A program made the translations under genes and the position numbers. The notes under the pieces were generated by a model. That model was not told the origin of the DNA. It saw only the letters and a list, made by a program, of their open reading frames with translations, and searched no databases. This document shows positions 26,400-33,840 of a DNA stretch of 64,000 nt, one piece after another; position 1 is the first letter of the stretch; each line of letters starts with the position of its first letter. Origin of the DNA: Pantoea cypripedii. GTDB taxonomy: Bacteria; Pseudomonadota; Gammaproteobacteria; Enterobacterales; Enterobacteriaceae. The stretch spans positions 2,097,832 through 2,161,831 of the forward strand of contig NZ_MLJI01000001.1 in the NCBI RefSeq assembly GCF_002095535.1, in the 5' to 3' direction.

Positions 26400-26951
26400 T
26401 TATTTGCCGGCAAATTCCGCAAAGGCCACCAACTGGCGCGCGAGGAAACGTTTGGTGTCCTCATCAACCAGCACGCCATCCACCACCTTATGGCCGACAT
26501 CGCCAATCATTGCTTCCGGCTTATTCAGCACTTTGGCATCGAAATAAGCGAGGATCTGTCGCAGATGCAGCTGCGCGCGCACCCCACCTAACTTACCCGG
26601 CGAGGCAGACTGAATCAGCACCGGCTTTCCGGCCAGCGGTTGCGGATTGACACGAGAAAGCCAGTCGAGGGCATTCTTCAGCAAGCCCGGAATGGAATGG
26701 TTATATTCCGGGGTGATGATCACCAGGCCATCAGCCCCGGCGATATGTTCTGCCATGGCGACCACGGCCGCAGGGAAACCCTCCAGTTCCGTGTCCATGC
26801 TGTAATGCGGGAATTCCCCCGGCGATCCCAGAGCGGTAAACACCACGCCCTCGGGAGCCAGTTCCGGTAATGTGCTGGCAATCGCCGCATTGACCGATCC
26901 GCTACGCAGGCTACAGGTCAGGGTGACAAACTTCAGAGGGTGATTATTCAT
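26400..26951 (-). CDS. NADPH-dependent FMN reductase (ChrR/YieF-like)
   Basis: Protein of 183 residues with a flavodoxin-like fold. The FMN phosphate loop is TCSLRSGSVNAAIA (about 12-25), and the diagnostic TPEYNHSIPGLLKNALDWLS follows at about 80-99. Such enzymes reduce quinones, nitro compounds or chromate by two electrons and limit redox cycling. It is cytoplasmic. It is a single gene with its own terminator. Its promoter at 27014-27050 carries the tandem 16-base repeat shared with the MarA-like regulator and the amidohydrolase operon, which places it in the same stress-type regulon. Confidence 0.9.
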   Translation of the reverse strand: MNNHPLKFVTLTCSLRSGSVNAAIASTLPELAPEGVVFTALGSPGEFPHYSMDTELEGFPAAVVAMAEHIAGADGLVIITPEYNHSIPGLLKNALDWLSRVNPQPLAGKPVLIQSASPGKLGGVRAQLHLRQILAYFDAKVLNKPEAMIGDVGHKVVDGVLVDEDTKRFLARQLVAFAEFAGK

Positions 26952-27013
26952 GGTTCGCTCGCTATGTAATGGGGAAATCTAAGCGATTATCAGCAAGAAT
27001 TGAAAAAAAGTAA

Positions 27014-27050
27014 GTTATACAGAAGGATAGCTATACCAAGATATAATTGA
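27014..27050 (-). promoter_or_regulatory. Tandem-repeat promoter C (FMN reductase)
   Basis: Read toward the reductase, two 16-base units (ATTATATCTTGGTATA and GCTATCCTTCTGTATA) stand head to tail, and the second runs into a -10 hexamer TATAAC (27019-27014). No -35 match is present, so an activator is expected. It matches the promoter at 49830-49866 at 29 of 36 positions and the one at 41161-41200 in the core. The distance from the -10 to the ATG is about 63 bases. Confidence 0.65.
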
Positions 27051-27208
27051 TCCTTTTGCTGAAAGTCACATCCACGCCCTATTACATCATTCAAATTATC
27101 TGAACGACTCCGCCAGAGATCAGGTATTTAGTTCCCCCTGCCATGTGCTTACAATTTATGCAATCGAAGCATACGCTTCCCCGACATTGAGCGACACAGG
27201 AAATGATC

Positions 27209-27421
27209 ATGAAATATATCAACATTTTTGCCACCAGCATGACGCTGCTATTCCTCTCATTCTCAAGCTTTGCCCAGGCACACGGCACGCCGCTGGATGC
27301 TGCCCAGGCCCGCGTAGTGATGCAGTCTAAAGAGGCTGGCGCATCATATAAAATCGACAGCGCACGATATGTGAACCACATCGAGCCTGCTGCTGAACTG
27401 ATCAGCTTCACCCTCGAATAA
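27209..27421 (+). CDS. Small exported protein of unknown function
   Basis: Open frame of 70 residues. The ATG at 27209 is favoured over 27203 because AGGA at 27198-27201 is then seven bases away. It has a strong signal peptide (MKYINIFATSMTLLFLSFSS, cleavage after AQA near residue 23) and a mature part of about 46 residues, HGTPLDAAQARVVMQSKEAG and onward, polar and ending in hydrophobic SFTLE. No family is recognised. It lies 160 bases from the shared tandem-repeat promoter but on its opposite side, so it is probably driven separately. The signal peptide, ribosome site and isolated position support it as a real gene. Confidence 0.6.
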   Translation: MKYINIFATSMTLLFLSFSSFAQAHGTPLDAAQARVVMQSKEAGASYKIDSARYVNHIEPAAELISFTLE

Positions 27422-27538
27422 CCCCCGCCATACGCCGTCGTTTCTGCGTGCCTGCGACTATACTGTTGCGGGGGTTAACACCCTCAGTGCCGCTACTCAT
27501 CAGCTCAAAACAATCCTTAACTGATAGGAGTCTGTTCT

Positions 27539-28375
27539 ATGGCTTTTGTAACGACGAAAGATGGCGTGAATATCTTCTTCAAAGACTGGGGACCTAAAGA
27601 AGCTCAACCGATTGTCTTCCATCACGGCTGGCCATTAAGTGCCGATGACTGGGACAATCAGATGTTGTTCTTTCTGGCAGAAGGATTCCGGGTTATCGCG
27701 ATTGACCGCCGCGGTCATGGCCGCTCGGATCAGGTCAGTGAAGGACATGATATGGACCATTACGCCGCAGATGCCTCAGCAGTAGCTGAACATCTTGACC
27801 TGCATAATGCGGTGCATATCGGACATTCCACCGGTGGCGGCCAGGTCGCACGTTATGTCGCCCAATATGGCCAGCCTCAGGGCCGCGTCGCCAAAGCGGT
27901 GCTGATTAGCGCGGTACCGCCGCTGATGTTGAAGACACCGGGTAATCCCGAGGGTACACCATTAGAGGTGTTTGATGGTTTCCGTGCTGCGCTGGCGGCG
28001 AATCGCGCGCAGTTCTATCTCGATGTGGCTACGGGGCCGTTCTATGGCTTCAACCGCGAAGGCGCGCAGATTTCCCAGGGCACGATTCAGAACTGGTGGC
28101 GTCAGGGCATGATCGGCAGTGCCAAAGCGCATTACGAAGGTATCAAAGCCTTCTCGGAAACCGATCAGACGGAAGATTTAAAGGCGATTACCGTCCCGAC
28201 GCTGGTGCTGCAGGGCGATGACGATCAGGTGGTGCCCTATAAAGTGGCCGCACTGCTGCAGGATGAACTGCTGCAGGACAGCACATTGAAAATTTATCCC
28301 GGCTTTCCCCACGGGATGCACACCACCCATGCTGATGTGATCAACGCCGATTTACTTGCCTTTATCCGTGCCTGA
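27539..28375 (+). CDS. Alpha/beta hydrolase, non-heme haloperoxidase type
   Basis: Protein of 278 residues. The nucleophile elbow is GHSTGGG (Ser97). The acid is in GDDDQVVP (about Asp228) and the base is His258 in GFPHGM, a complete Ser-Asp-His triad. The oxyanion region [11 protein letters not shown] and the whole layout match the cofactor-free chloroperoxidase/aryl esterase group, whose members show perhydrolase side activity. TGATAGGAG upstream gives a good ribosome site. It is monocistronic with a downstream hairpin. A paralogue of the same family sits at 45290; the two differ in the nucleophile context (GHSTGGG versus GFSMGGG). Confidence 0.9.
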   Translation: MAFVTTKDGVNIFFKDWGPKEAQPIVFHHGWPLSADDWDNQMLFFLAEGFRVIAIDRRGHGRSDQVSEGHDMDHYAADASAVAEHLDLHNAVHIGHSTGGGQVARYVAQYGQPQGRVAKAVLISAVPPLMLKTPGNPEGTPLEVFDGFRAALAANRAQFYLDVATGPFYGFNREGAQISQGTIQNWWRQGMIGSAKAHYEGIKAFSETDQTEDLKAITVPTLVLQGDDDQVVPYKVAALLQDELLQDSTLKIYPGFPHGMHTTHADVINADLLAFIRA

Positions 28376-28390
28376 TTGACCTTCTCTTCT

Positions 28391-28415
28391 AAACCAGTCC
28401 GTTCCGGGCTGGTTT
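28391..28415 (+). terminator. Probable terminator after the haloperoxidase gene
   Basis: AAACCAGTCC-GTTCC-GGGCTGGTTT forms a ten-base-pair stem with one wobble, 15 bases after the stop. The T-tract is short and interrupted, so efficiency is uncertain. Confidence 0.6.
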
Positions 28416-28564
28416 ACCCTTCCCAACCCTTCTGTCATTTTGTGATGCAGTTCATGGACTTAAGGCGGGAGCGAGTTTCTCTATGTTCGTGACAGCAAAT
28501 TTTATCTTTGGTCGATCTCATTCCGCTAACGTAGCGCCATAACGCATGCAGTGGAGGAAATGAG

Positions 28565-30604
28565 ATGGATAAGCTGTTGTATGGTGTGGCCTATTATCGC
28601 GAATATTTGCCTGAGGAACGGCTGGATGAAGACATCAGTCTGATGAAGGCTGCCGGTATCAATGTGGTGCGCATTGCCGAAAGCACCTGGAGTACCTTCG
28701 AACGTCACGATGGGGAGTTTGATTTCTCCAGCGTGCTCACCGTGCTGGACCGCATGCATGCCAGCCAGATTGCGGTGATTATCGGCACCCCCACCTACGC
28801 GATACCGGGCTGGCTGGCAAAGAAACACCCATCCGTGATGGCGACCACGCCCCAGGGCGTGAACAAATATGGTCATCGCCAGAAGATGGATATTACCAGC
28901 CCCATCTATCTGCGTTACGCCGAACGGATTATCCGCGAATTATTACGCGCCACGGCGCAGCACCCCGCAGTGATGGGTTTTCAAATCGACAACGAAACCA
29001 AGTATTACGATACCTGCGGTGCGCATGTACAGCGTGATTTTGTGCGGCATTTGCAGCAGCGGTTTGCTGGCGATCTTGACCGCCTCAATGCGGAGTTCGG
29101 GCTGGATTACTGGAGCAACCGTATCGACGCCTGGGAGGACTTCCCGCCGCTGGAGAGCACCATCAATGCCAGTCTCGGCGCAGCTTTCCAGCAATATCAG
29201 CGTCAGCTGGTTGAACAATTTCTGGCCTGGCAGGCTGAACTTGTCAGCGAATACCGGCGGCCAGAACAGTTCATCACCCATAACTTCGATTTTGAATGGC
29301 GTACCTGGTCTTATGGGCTGCGTGGCGAGGTCGATCATTTCGCCGCTTCTGCCGCACTCGATATTACCGGCGTCGATATCTATCATCCCAGCCAGCACCA
29401 GCTGACCGGTGCTGAAATCGCCTTCGCCGGAGATATCGCCCGCACCACCAAAGATAACAATTATCTGGTGCTGGAAACCCAGGCGCAGGCCTTCAAAAAC
29501 TGGACCCCTTATCCCGGCCAGCTGCGTCTACAGGCGTTCAGTCATATTGCCTCGGGTGCGGCGATGATCGGTTACTGGCACTGGCATTCTCTCCACAACG
29601 CCTATGAAACCTACTGGAAGGGTTTGCTCAGCCATGATCTGCAACCCAACCCGATTTACCATGAGGCACAACAGATTGGTCAGGCGCTGGCCCAGCTGTC
29701 GCCGCAACTGGCGGGATTAAAGAAACAGAACCAGGTGGCGCTGCTGGTCAGCAATGCCTGCCTGACCGCCATTGACTGGCACCCATATCAGGGGCACCAG
29801 TTTGGCCGTCACAAAGAGCATCAGTACAACGATCTGTTCCGCAGCTATTATGATGCCCTTTACCGGCTGAATATCGAGGTGGATATTCTCACCGTTGACG
29901 ACCCGCGCATCAGCCGTTATCAGTTGCTGATCGCGCCACTGATGTACGCCGTATCTGATGACGTGCTGCAACGATTGAACCGATTCGTGGCTGACGGCGG
30001 TCATGTGCTGTATTCGTTTAAGTCAGGTTTTGCCAATCAGCATCTGAAAGTGCGTCATGAACGCCAGCCGGGCGTGATTCGCGAAGCGATTGGGGCCAGC
30101 TATCAATTGTTTGTCGAACCGCACGACGTCACCTTGCAGTCGGATGTGCTGGACCTGCCTCCGCAGGCCACCCAGGTTGAACACTGGATGGAACTACTGG
30201 AAACAGAGAACCCGAATGCGGAAATCTGGGCGCGTTATCAGCATCCTTACTGGGGCAAATATGCCGCTATCGTTCACAATCGATTTGGCCGTGGCAGCGC
30301 CACCTATATCGGATGCTGCATCAGCGAGGGTGCGCTGGAGAGCGTGTTATGTACGCTGCGCCAGCGACTGGGATTGGCCGATGACGCTGAGGGTCACCGC
30401 TTCCCGGTGGTGGTTAAACGCGCCACCAATCGCGCCGGTAACACCGTGCTGTTTTATCTCAACTTTAGCAGCCAGCCGCAACAGGTCACCTTGTCATGCG
30501 CGCGCGGGCGGGAATTGTTGCGCCAGCGGCACTGGCAACGCGGTGAGACGCTCACGCTGGCCGACTGGGATGTCGCGATTGTTGAACTGGAGGACGCACA
30601 ATGA
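28565..30604 (+). CDS. GH42 beta-galactosidase / arabinopyranosidase-like
   Basis: Protein of 679 residues, normal GH42 length. The N-terminal barrel starts LYGVAYYREYLPEERLDEDI, with acid/base Glu144 (FQIDNETKYY) and nucleophile Glu304 (LVLETQAQAF). The trimerisation domain (about 380-590) and a small C-terminal beta domain follow. No signal peptide is present, so it acts on imported oligosaccharide in the cytoplasm. GGAGG at 28553-28557 is the ribosome site. Its stop overlaps the symporter start by four bases, and an AraC-type regulator follows. Because that regulator keeps the L-arabinose contacts, the substrate may be a galactoside or an arabinopyranoside from plant cell walls (inference). 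Confidence 0.92.
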   Translation: MDKLLYGVAYYREYLPEERLDEDISLMKAAGINVVRIAESTWSTFERHDGEFDFSSVLTVLDRMHASQIAVIIGTPTYAIPGWLAKKHPSVMATTPQGVNKYGHRQKMDITSPIYLRYAERIIRELLRATAQHPAVMGFQIDNETKYYDTCGAHVQRDFVRHLQQRFAGDLDRLNAEFGLDYWSNRIDAWEDFPPLESTINASLGAAFQQYQRQLVEQFLAWQAELVSEYRRPEQFITHNFDFEWRTWSYGLRGEVDHFAASAALDITGVDIYHPSQHQLTGAEIAFAGDIARTTKDNNYLVLETQAQAFKNWTPYPGQLRLQAFSHIASGAAMIGYWHWHSLHNAYETYWKGLLSHDLQPNPIYHEAQQIGQALAQLSPQLAGLKKQNQVALLVSNACLTAIDWHPYQGHQFGRHKEHQYNDLFRSYYDALYRLNIEVDILTVDDPRISRYQLLIAPLMYAVSDDVLQRLNRFVADGGHVLYSFKSGFANQHLKVRHERQPGVIREAIGASYQLFVEPHDVTLQSDVLDLPPQATQVEHWMELLETENPNAEIWARYQHPYWGKYAAIVHNRFGRGSATYIGCCISEGALESVLCTLRQRLGLADDAEGHRFPVVVKRATNRAGNTVLFYLNFSSQPQQVTLSCARGRELLRQRHWQRGETLTLADWDVAIVELEDAQ

Positions 30605-32016
30605 AAACCGCTACCCCGACGGATGACCTGCAACGCATTGGCCTCGCTGAACGCCTGGCCTTTGGCATCGGCGATTATGGCACCAACCTGACTTACACCC
30701 TGATGGTGACCTTCCTCGCCTATTTTTATACCGATGTCGTCGGAATCTCCGCCCTGCTGATTGGCTCGCTGATGTTCTTCGCCCGGGTGCTGGATGGGGT
30801 GATCTGTATCTTTGTCGGTATCCGCATCGATAAAACCCGTTCGCGTCTCGGCAAAGCGCGGCCCTGGGTGCTGTGGACGGCGCTGCCTTTTGGTCTGTCG
30901 GCCTTTTTGATGGCGACGGTGCCGGATGTCAGCGATAGCCTGAAGGTGACTTATGTGTGTATCACCTACCTGCTGGCAAACATTTGTTTTACCGCCAATA
31001 ACATCGCCTATGGCTCATTACTTGCGCTGATCACCCGTGATGCGTATCAACGTGGCATCCTGAGTGTGTTCCGCAAGGGGCTATCGACCTGTGGTTCGCT
31101 GACAGTCGGCGTGTTCACCCTGCCGCTGGTCGCGCACTTCGGCAACAGCAGTACCTCCTGGATCATCGTGTTTGCCATCTTTGGCTTCTTTACCGCGCTC
31201 TGTCTGTTCCTGACGGCGTTGGGCACGCGTGAACGCGTCCAGCCGGTGCGCAGTGACAACAGCCAGCGCATCAATGCGCGTCAGGTGATGAGTTCCATGC
31301 TGGCGAACCGTTACTGGCTGATGATCTTTTTCTATCTGCTGATTACCTTTACCAGCCTGACCGCGCTCTCCGCCGTGGGGGTATATTATTCGAAATACAT
31401 TCTGCGCGATGTCTCCCTGATTGCTTATATCAGCATGGCGCAATACATCCCCGGCCTACTGACCCTGATGATCATTCCGCTGTTGCTGAAAAAACTGGGT
31501 AAGCGACGTCTGGCGATGCTGGGCTTACTGGTCTGCTCGGTCGCCTATCTGATTCCGTTGCTAAATAAACAGGATGCGCTGTTTGTGATCATCGCCACTG
31601 CCGTGCGCAGCGTCGGCTTCTGTGGCATTGGGGCCACCATGTTTGCCTTGCTGGCCGATACCATCGACTACGGCGAATGGCGTACCGGGCTACGTATTGA
31701 GGGTATTTTGTTTAGTGCCGGTACCCTCGGGCAGACGCTGGGCATGGGGTTAGGTACCGCCAGTGTCGGCTGGATCCTCGGGGCGGCCGGATTTGTCAGC
31801 GGCGGCAACGCCGTACAATCACCGGCGGTGCTGAATACTATCGAGTTTATGTTTATCTTTTTCCCGCTCTTGCTGGCGCTACTCAACTTCGGGCTGCTTT
31901 ATTTCTACAAACTGGATGATTTCTATCACCAGGTGGCACAGGACCTGGCAGCGGGCCGCTACCAGCAAACTAACCCGGTTATGACGCCGGTGGTTCAGGA
32001 GCCGCTGCAACACTAA
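30601..32016 (+). CDS. GPH-family sugar:cation symporter (MelB-like)
   Basis: Protein of 471 residues with about 12 membrane segments. The N-terminal phrase GIGDYGTNLTYTLMVTFLAY and the loop RIDKTRSRLGKARPWVLW are diagnostic of the glycoside-pentoside-hexuronide symporters. The Asp in segment II/IV positions (FGIGDYG, RVLDGV) would bind the coupling cation. It imports the oligosaccharide hydrolysed by the preceding GH42 enzyme, and the ATGA overlap (30601-30604) couples their translation. A weak inverted repeat (CGCCCTC at 32038-32044 with GAGGGCG at 32063-32069) separates it from the regulator gene. Confidence 0.9.
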   Translation: MKTATPTDDLQRIGLAERLAFGIGDYGTNLTYTLMVTFLAYFYTDVVGISALLIGSLMFFARVLDGVICIFVGIRIDKTRSRLGKARPWVLWTALPFGLSAFLMATVPDVSDSLKVTYVCITYLLANICFTANNIAYGSLLALITRDAYQRGILSVFRKGLSTCGSLTVGVFTLPLVAHFGNSSTSWIIVFAIFGFFTALCLFLTALGTRERVQPVRSDNSQRINARQVMSSMLANRYWLMIFFYLLITFTSLTALSAVGVYYSKYILRDVSLIAYISMAQYIPGLLTLMIIPLLLKKLGKRRLAMLGLLVCSVAYLIPLLNKQDALFVIIATAVRSVGFCGIGATMFALLADTIDYGEWRTGLRIEGILFSAGTLGQTLGMGLGTASVGWILGAAGFVSGGNAVQSPAVLNTIEFMFIFFPLLLALLNFGLLYFYKLDDFYHQVAQDLAAGRYQQTNPVMTPVVQEPLQH

Positions 32017-32104
32017 AGTTGCGCCACGCCGCAAAAGCGCCCTCTGCTCAGCGATTCTGACGGAGGGCGTCGTTATACTTCCCGCACCCTACTTCGCAGG
32101 AATG

Positions 32105-32989
32105 ATGCAGATGGTTGAGTTGAGCGACGCCGACATGATGAATTTCTCCCCGCTGGTGAAAAGTTTCACCTTTAACGCCTTTATGGTGTCGGGATATACG
32201 CCAATCAGCCCCGGTAGCAAGCTCGACTTCTTTATTCACCGACCCCAGGGGATGAAAGGTTATCTGCTCAATATCACGCTCAAAGGTGAAGGCATTATTC
32301 ATCACGCTGACGGAGAATTCCGTTGCCAGCAGGGAGAAATGCTGTTGTTTCCGCCTGGCGTGTTGCATCACTACGGTCGCGCTAAAGAAAGCCCCGCCTG
32401 GGACCATTTGTGGATTTATTTTGTGCCGCGCCCCTACTGGATTGACTGGTTACACTGGGATCGTAACCTGGGGCAGATAGGCCGTATGGCATGCGGCGAT
32501 ACCCCACTGTTCCAGCATATGGTGCAACTGTTTAAAGAGGTTATTCACTGGAATGCCGCTGCTGAACCGCTGGCAGAAGCGATAGCAATGAACACGCTGG
32601 AGCGCATTATTCTGGATGCATTCCAGCGGCAACCCACCAGCAATCGTCATAACCGCGACCCACGTATCCAGACGGTCTGTCATTACATCAATGACCACCT
32701 GGCCGAAGAGACGCGCGTGGAACAATTGGCGCAGATGACGTTCTTATCCCCTTCCCGACTGGCGCATCTGTTCAAGCGTGAGATGGGACATACCATTTAT
32801 GGCTGGCGTGAACGCCAGCGCGTTTCACGCGCCTGTGATTTGTTACAGCAAACTCAGTTGCCGATTGCCCAGGTCGCCCACGCAGTCGGGTACGGTGATC
32901 CCCTCTACTTCTCGCGCATATTTAGCCAGCACCGCACACTGAGCCCACGCGAATATCGCAAAAAGTTTGAACGTATACCGCTCTTTTAA
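32105..32989 (+). CDS. AraC-like sugar-responsive regulator
   Basis: Protein of about 294 residues; ATGs at 32102, 32105 and 32111 are in frame and AGGA at 32098-32101 favours one of the latter two. The N-terminal cupin follows E. coli AraC closely, including GYTPI, LDFFIHRPQGMKGYLLNITL, FPPGVLHHYGR and the DHLWIYFVPRPYW segment. The AraC arabinose contacts Thr24, Arg38, Tyr82, His93 and Trp95 all have counterparts. The C-terminus has two helix-turn-helix motifs, the last being IAQVAHAVGYGDPLYFSRIF. It likely senses L-arabinose or a similar pentose or galactose-type sugar and controls the GH42-symporter pair upstream. It is not the araC of an araBAD operon, none of which is present. Confidence 0.88.
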   Translation: MQMVELSDADMMNFSPLVKSFTFNAFMVSGYTPISPGSKLDFFIHRPQGMKGYLLNITLKGEGIIHHADGEFRCQQGEMLLFPPGVLHHYGRAKESPAWDHLWIYFVPRPYWIDWLHWDRNLGQIGRMACGDTPLFQHMVQLFKEVIHWNAAAEPLAEAIAMNTLERIILDAFQRQPTSNRHNRDPRIQTVCHYINDHLAEETRVEQLAQMTFLSPSRLAHLFKREMGHTIYGWRERQRVSRACDLLQQTQLPIAQVAHAVGYGDPLYFSRIFSQHRTLSPREYRKKFERIPLF

Positions 32990-33219
32990 TTGGTCGATTG
33001 AATTCCGATCAATAATTAACCATTCGGGTCAATAAGTTATGCCTTATCTTCACACTGCAACATTCGCTGATGATAATCAGACTTATTGTGATAACATCCG
33101 GCGTTATGCTAACACCCCTACATCTTTACGCAGGTTGAACCTGTGTCTTTTCGCAGTATATTGGATATTAAGCACAACGTTTAAACATCCGTGAAATTCA
33201 GGTTGAGAAGAGTCCTTCT

Positions 33220-33840
33220 ATGAATCACTTAGTTTATGTTGTAGATGATGACGAATCGGTAAGATCTGCCCTGAGTAATCTGCTCAGTTCAGAAGATTAT
33301 GACGTTATGGTTTTTTCCACCGCTCAGGCATTTCTTGATCACACCTTCAACGCCGTTCCCAGTTGTCTGATTCTGGATATTAATATGCCCGGTGCGGATG
33401 GCTTTGCGGTAGCAAATACCTTAAATGCACGCGGTTATGTTATTCCTACCATTTTCCTCACCGGGTTCGGCACCATTCCTGTTACCGTTAAAGCGATGAA
33501 AACCGGTGCCTGTGAATTCCTGACCAAACCGGTCGATCCGGAGCGGATATTACAGGCGGTGGCAGAAGCGCTGTTGATTGCGGAAGAAAACCTGGTTTCC
33601 TCACAGGAAAAATATGACATGACCGTCCGCCATCAGTCACTGACCCCGCGTGAAAGCGAAGTCATGATGCTGGCAATCAGCGGCCTGCTGAACAAGCAGA
33701 TTGCGGCGGAGATGGGCATCAGTGAAATTACCGCCAAAGTGCATAAACGCCGGGTGATGGAAAAAATGAATGTTCGTTCCCTTTCCGATCTGGTGCGTGC
33801 TGCCGAACGGCTGAATATTCTCAGCACGCGTCGTCGTTAA
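33220..33840 (+). CDS. FixJ-like response regulator (receiver + LuxR HTH)
   Basis: Protein of 206 residues. The receiver has the acidic pair in VVDDDE, phospho-acceptor Asp53 (LILDINMPGADG), Thr81 (FLTGFG) and Lys103 (FLTKPVDP). After a linker, a LuxR-type HTH appears at about 140-200 (LTPRESEVMMLAISGLLNKQ, then IAAEMGISEITAKVHKRRVM). This is the FixJ/TodT/StyR architecture. Its stop overlaps by four bases with the stop of the converging giant histidine kinase, the obvious phosphodonor. The 230-base upstream gap is AT-rich and must hold its promoter; no consensus site was recognised there. Confidence 0.92.
   Translation: MNHLVYVVDDDESVRSALSNLLSSEDYDVMVFSTAQAFLDHTFNAVPSCLILDINMPGADGFAVANTLNARGYVIPTIFLTGFGTIPVTVKAMKTGACEFLTKPVDPERILQAVAEALLIAEENLVSSQEKYDMTVRHQSLTPRESEVMMLAISGLLNKQIAAEMGISEITAKVHKRRVMEKMNVRSLSDLVRAAERLNILSTRRR

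Noticed and set aside
28494..28506. AGCAAATTTTATC before the GH42 gene as an AraC half-site
   Set aside because: It resembles the E. coli araI half-site AGCATTTTTATCC but has one extra base in the spacer and no second half-site at the right distance; too weak to list.
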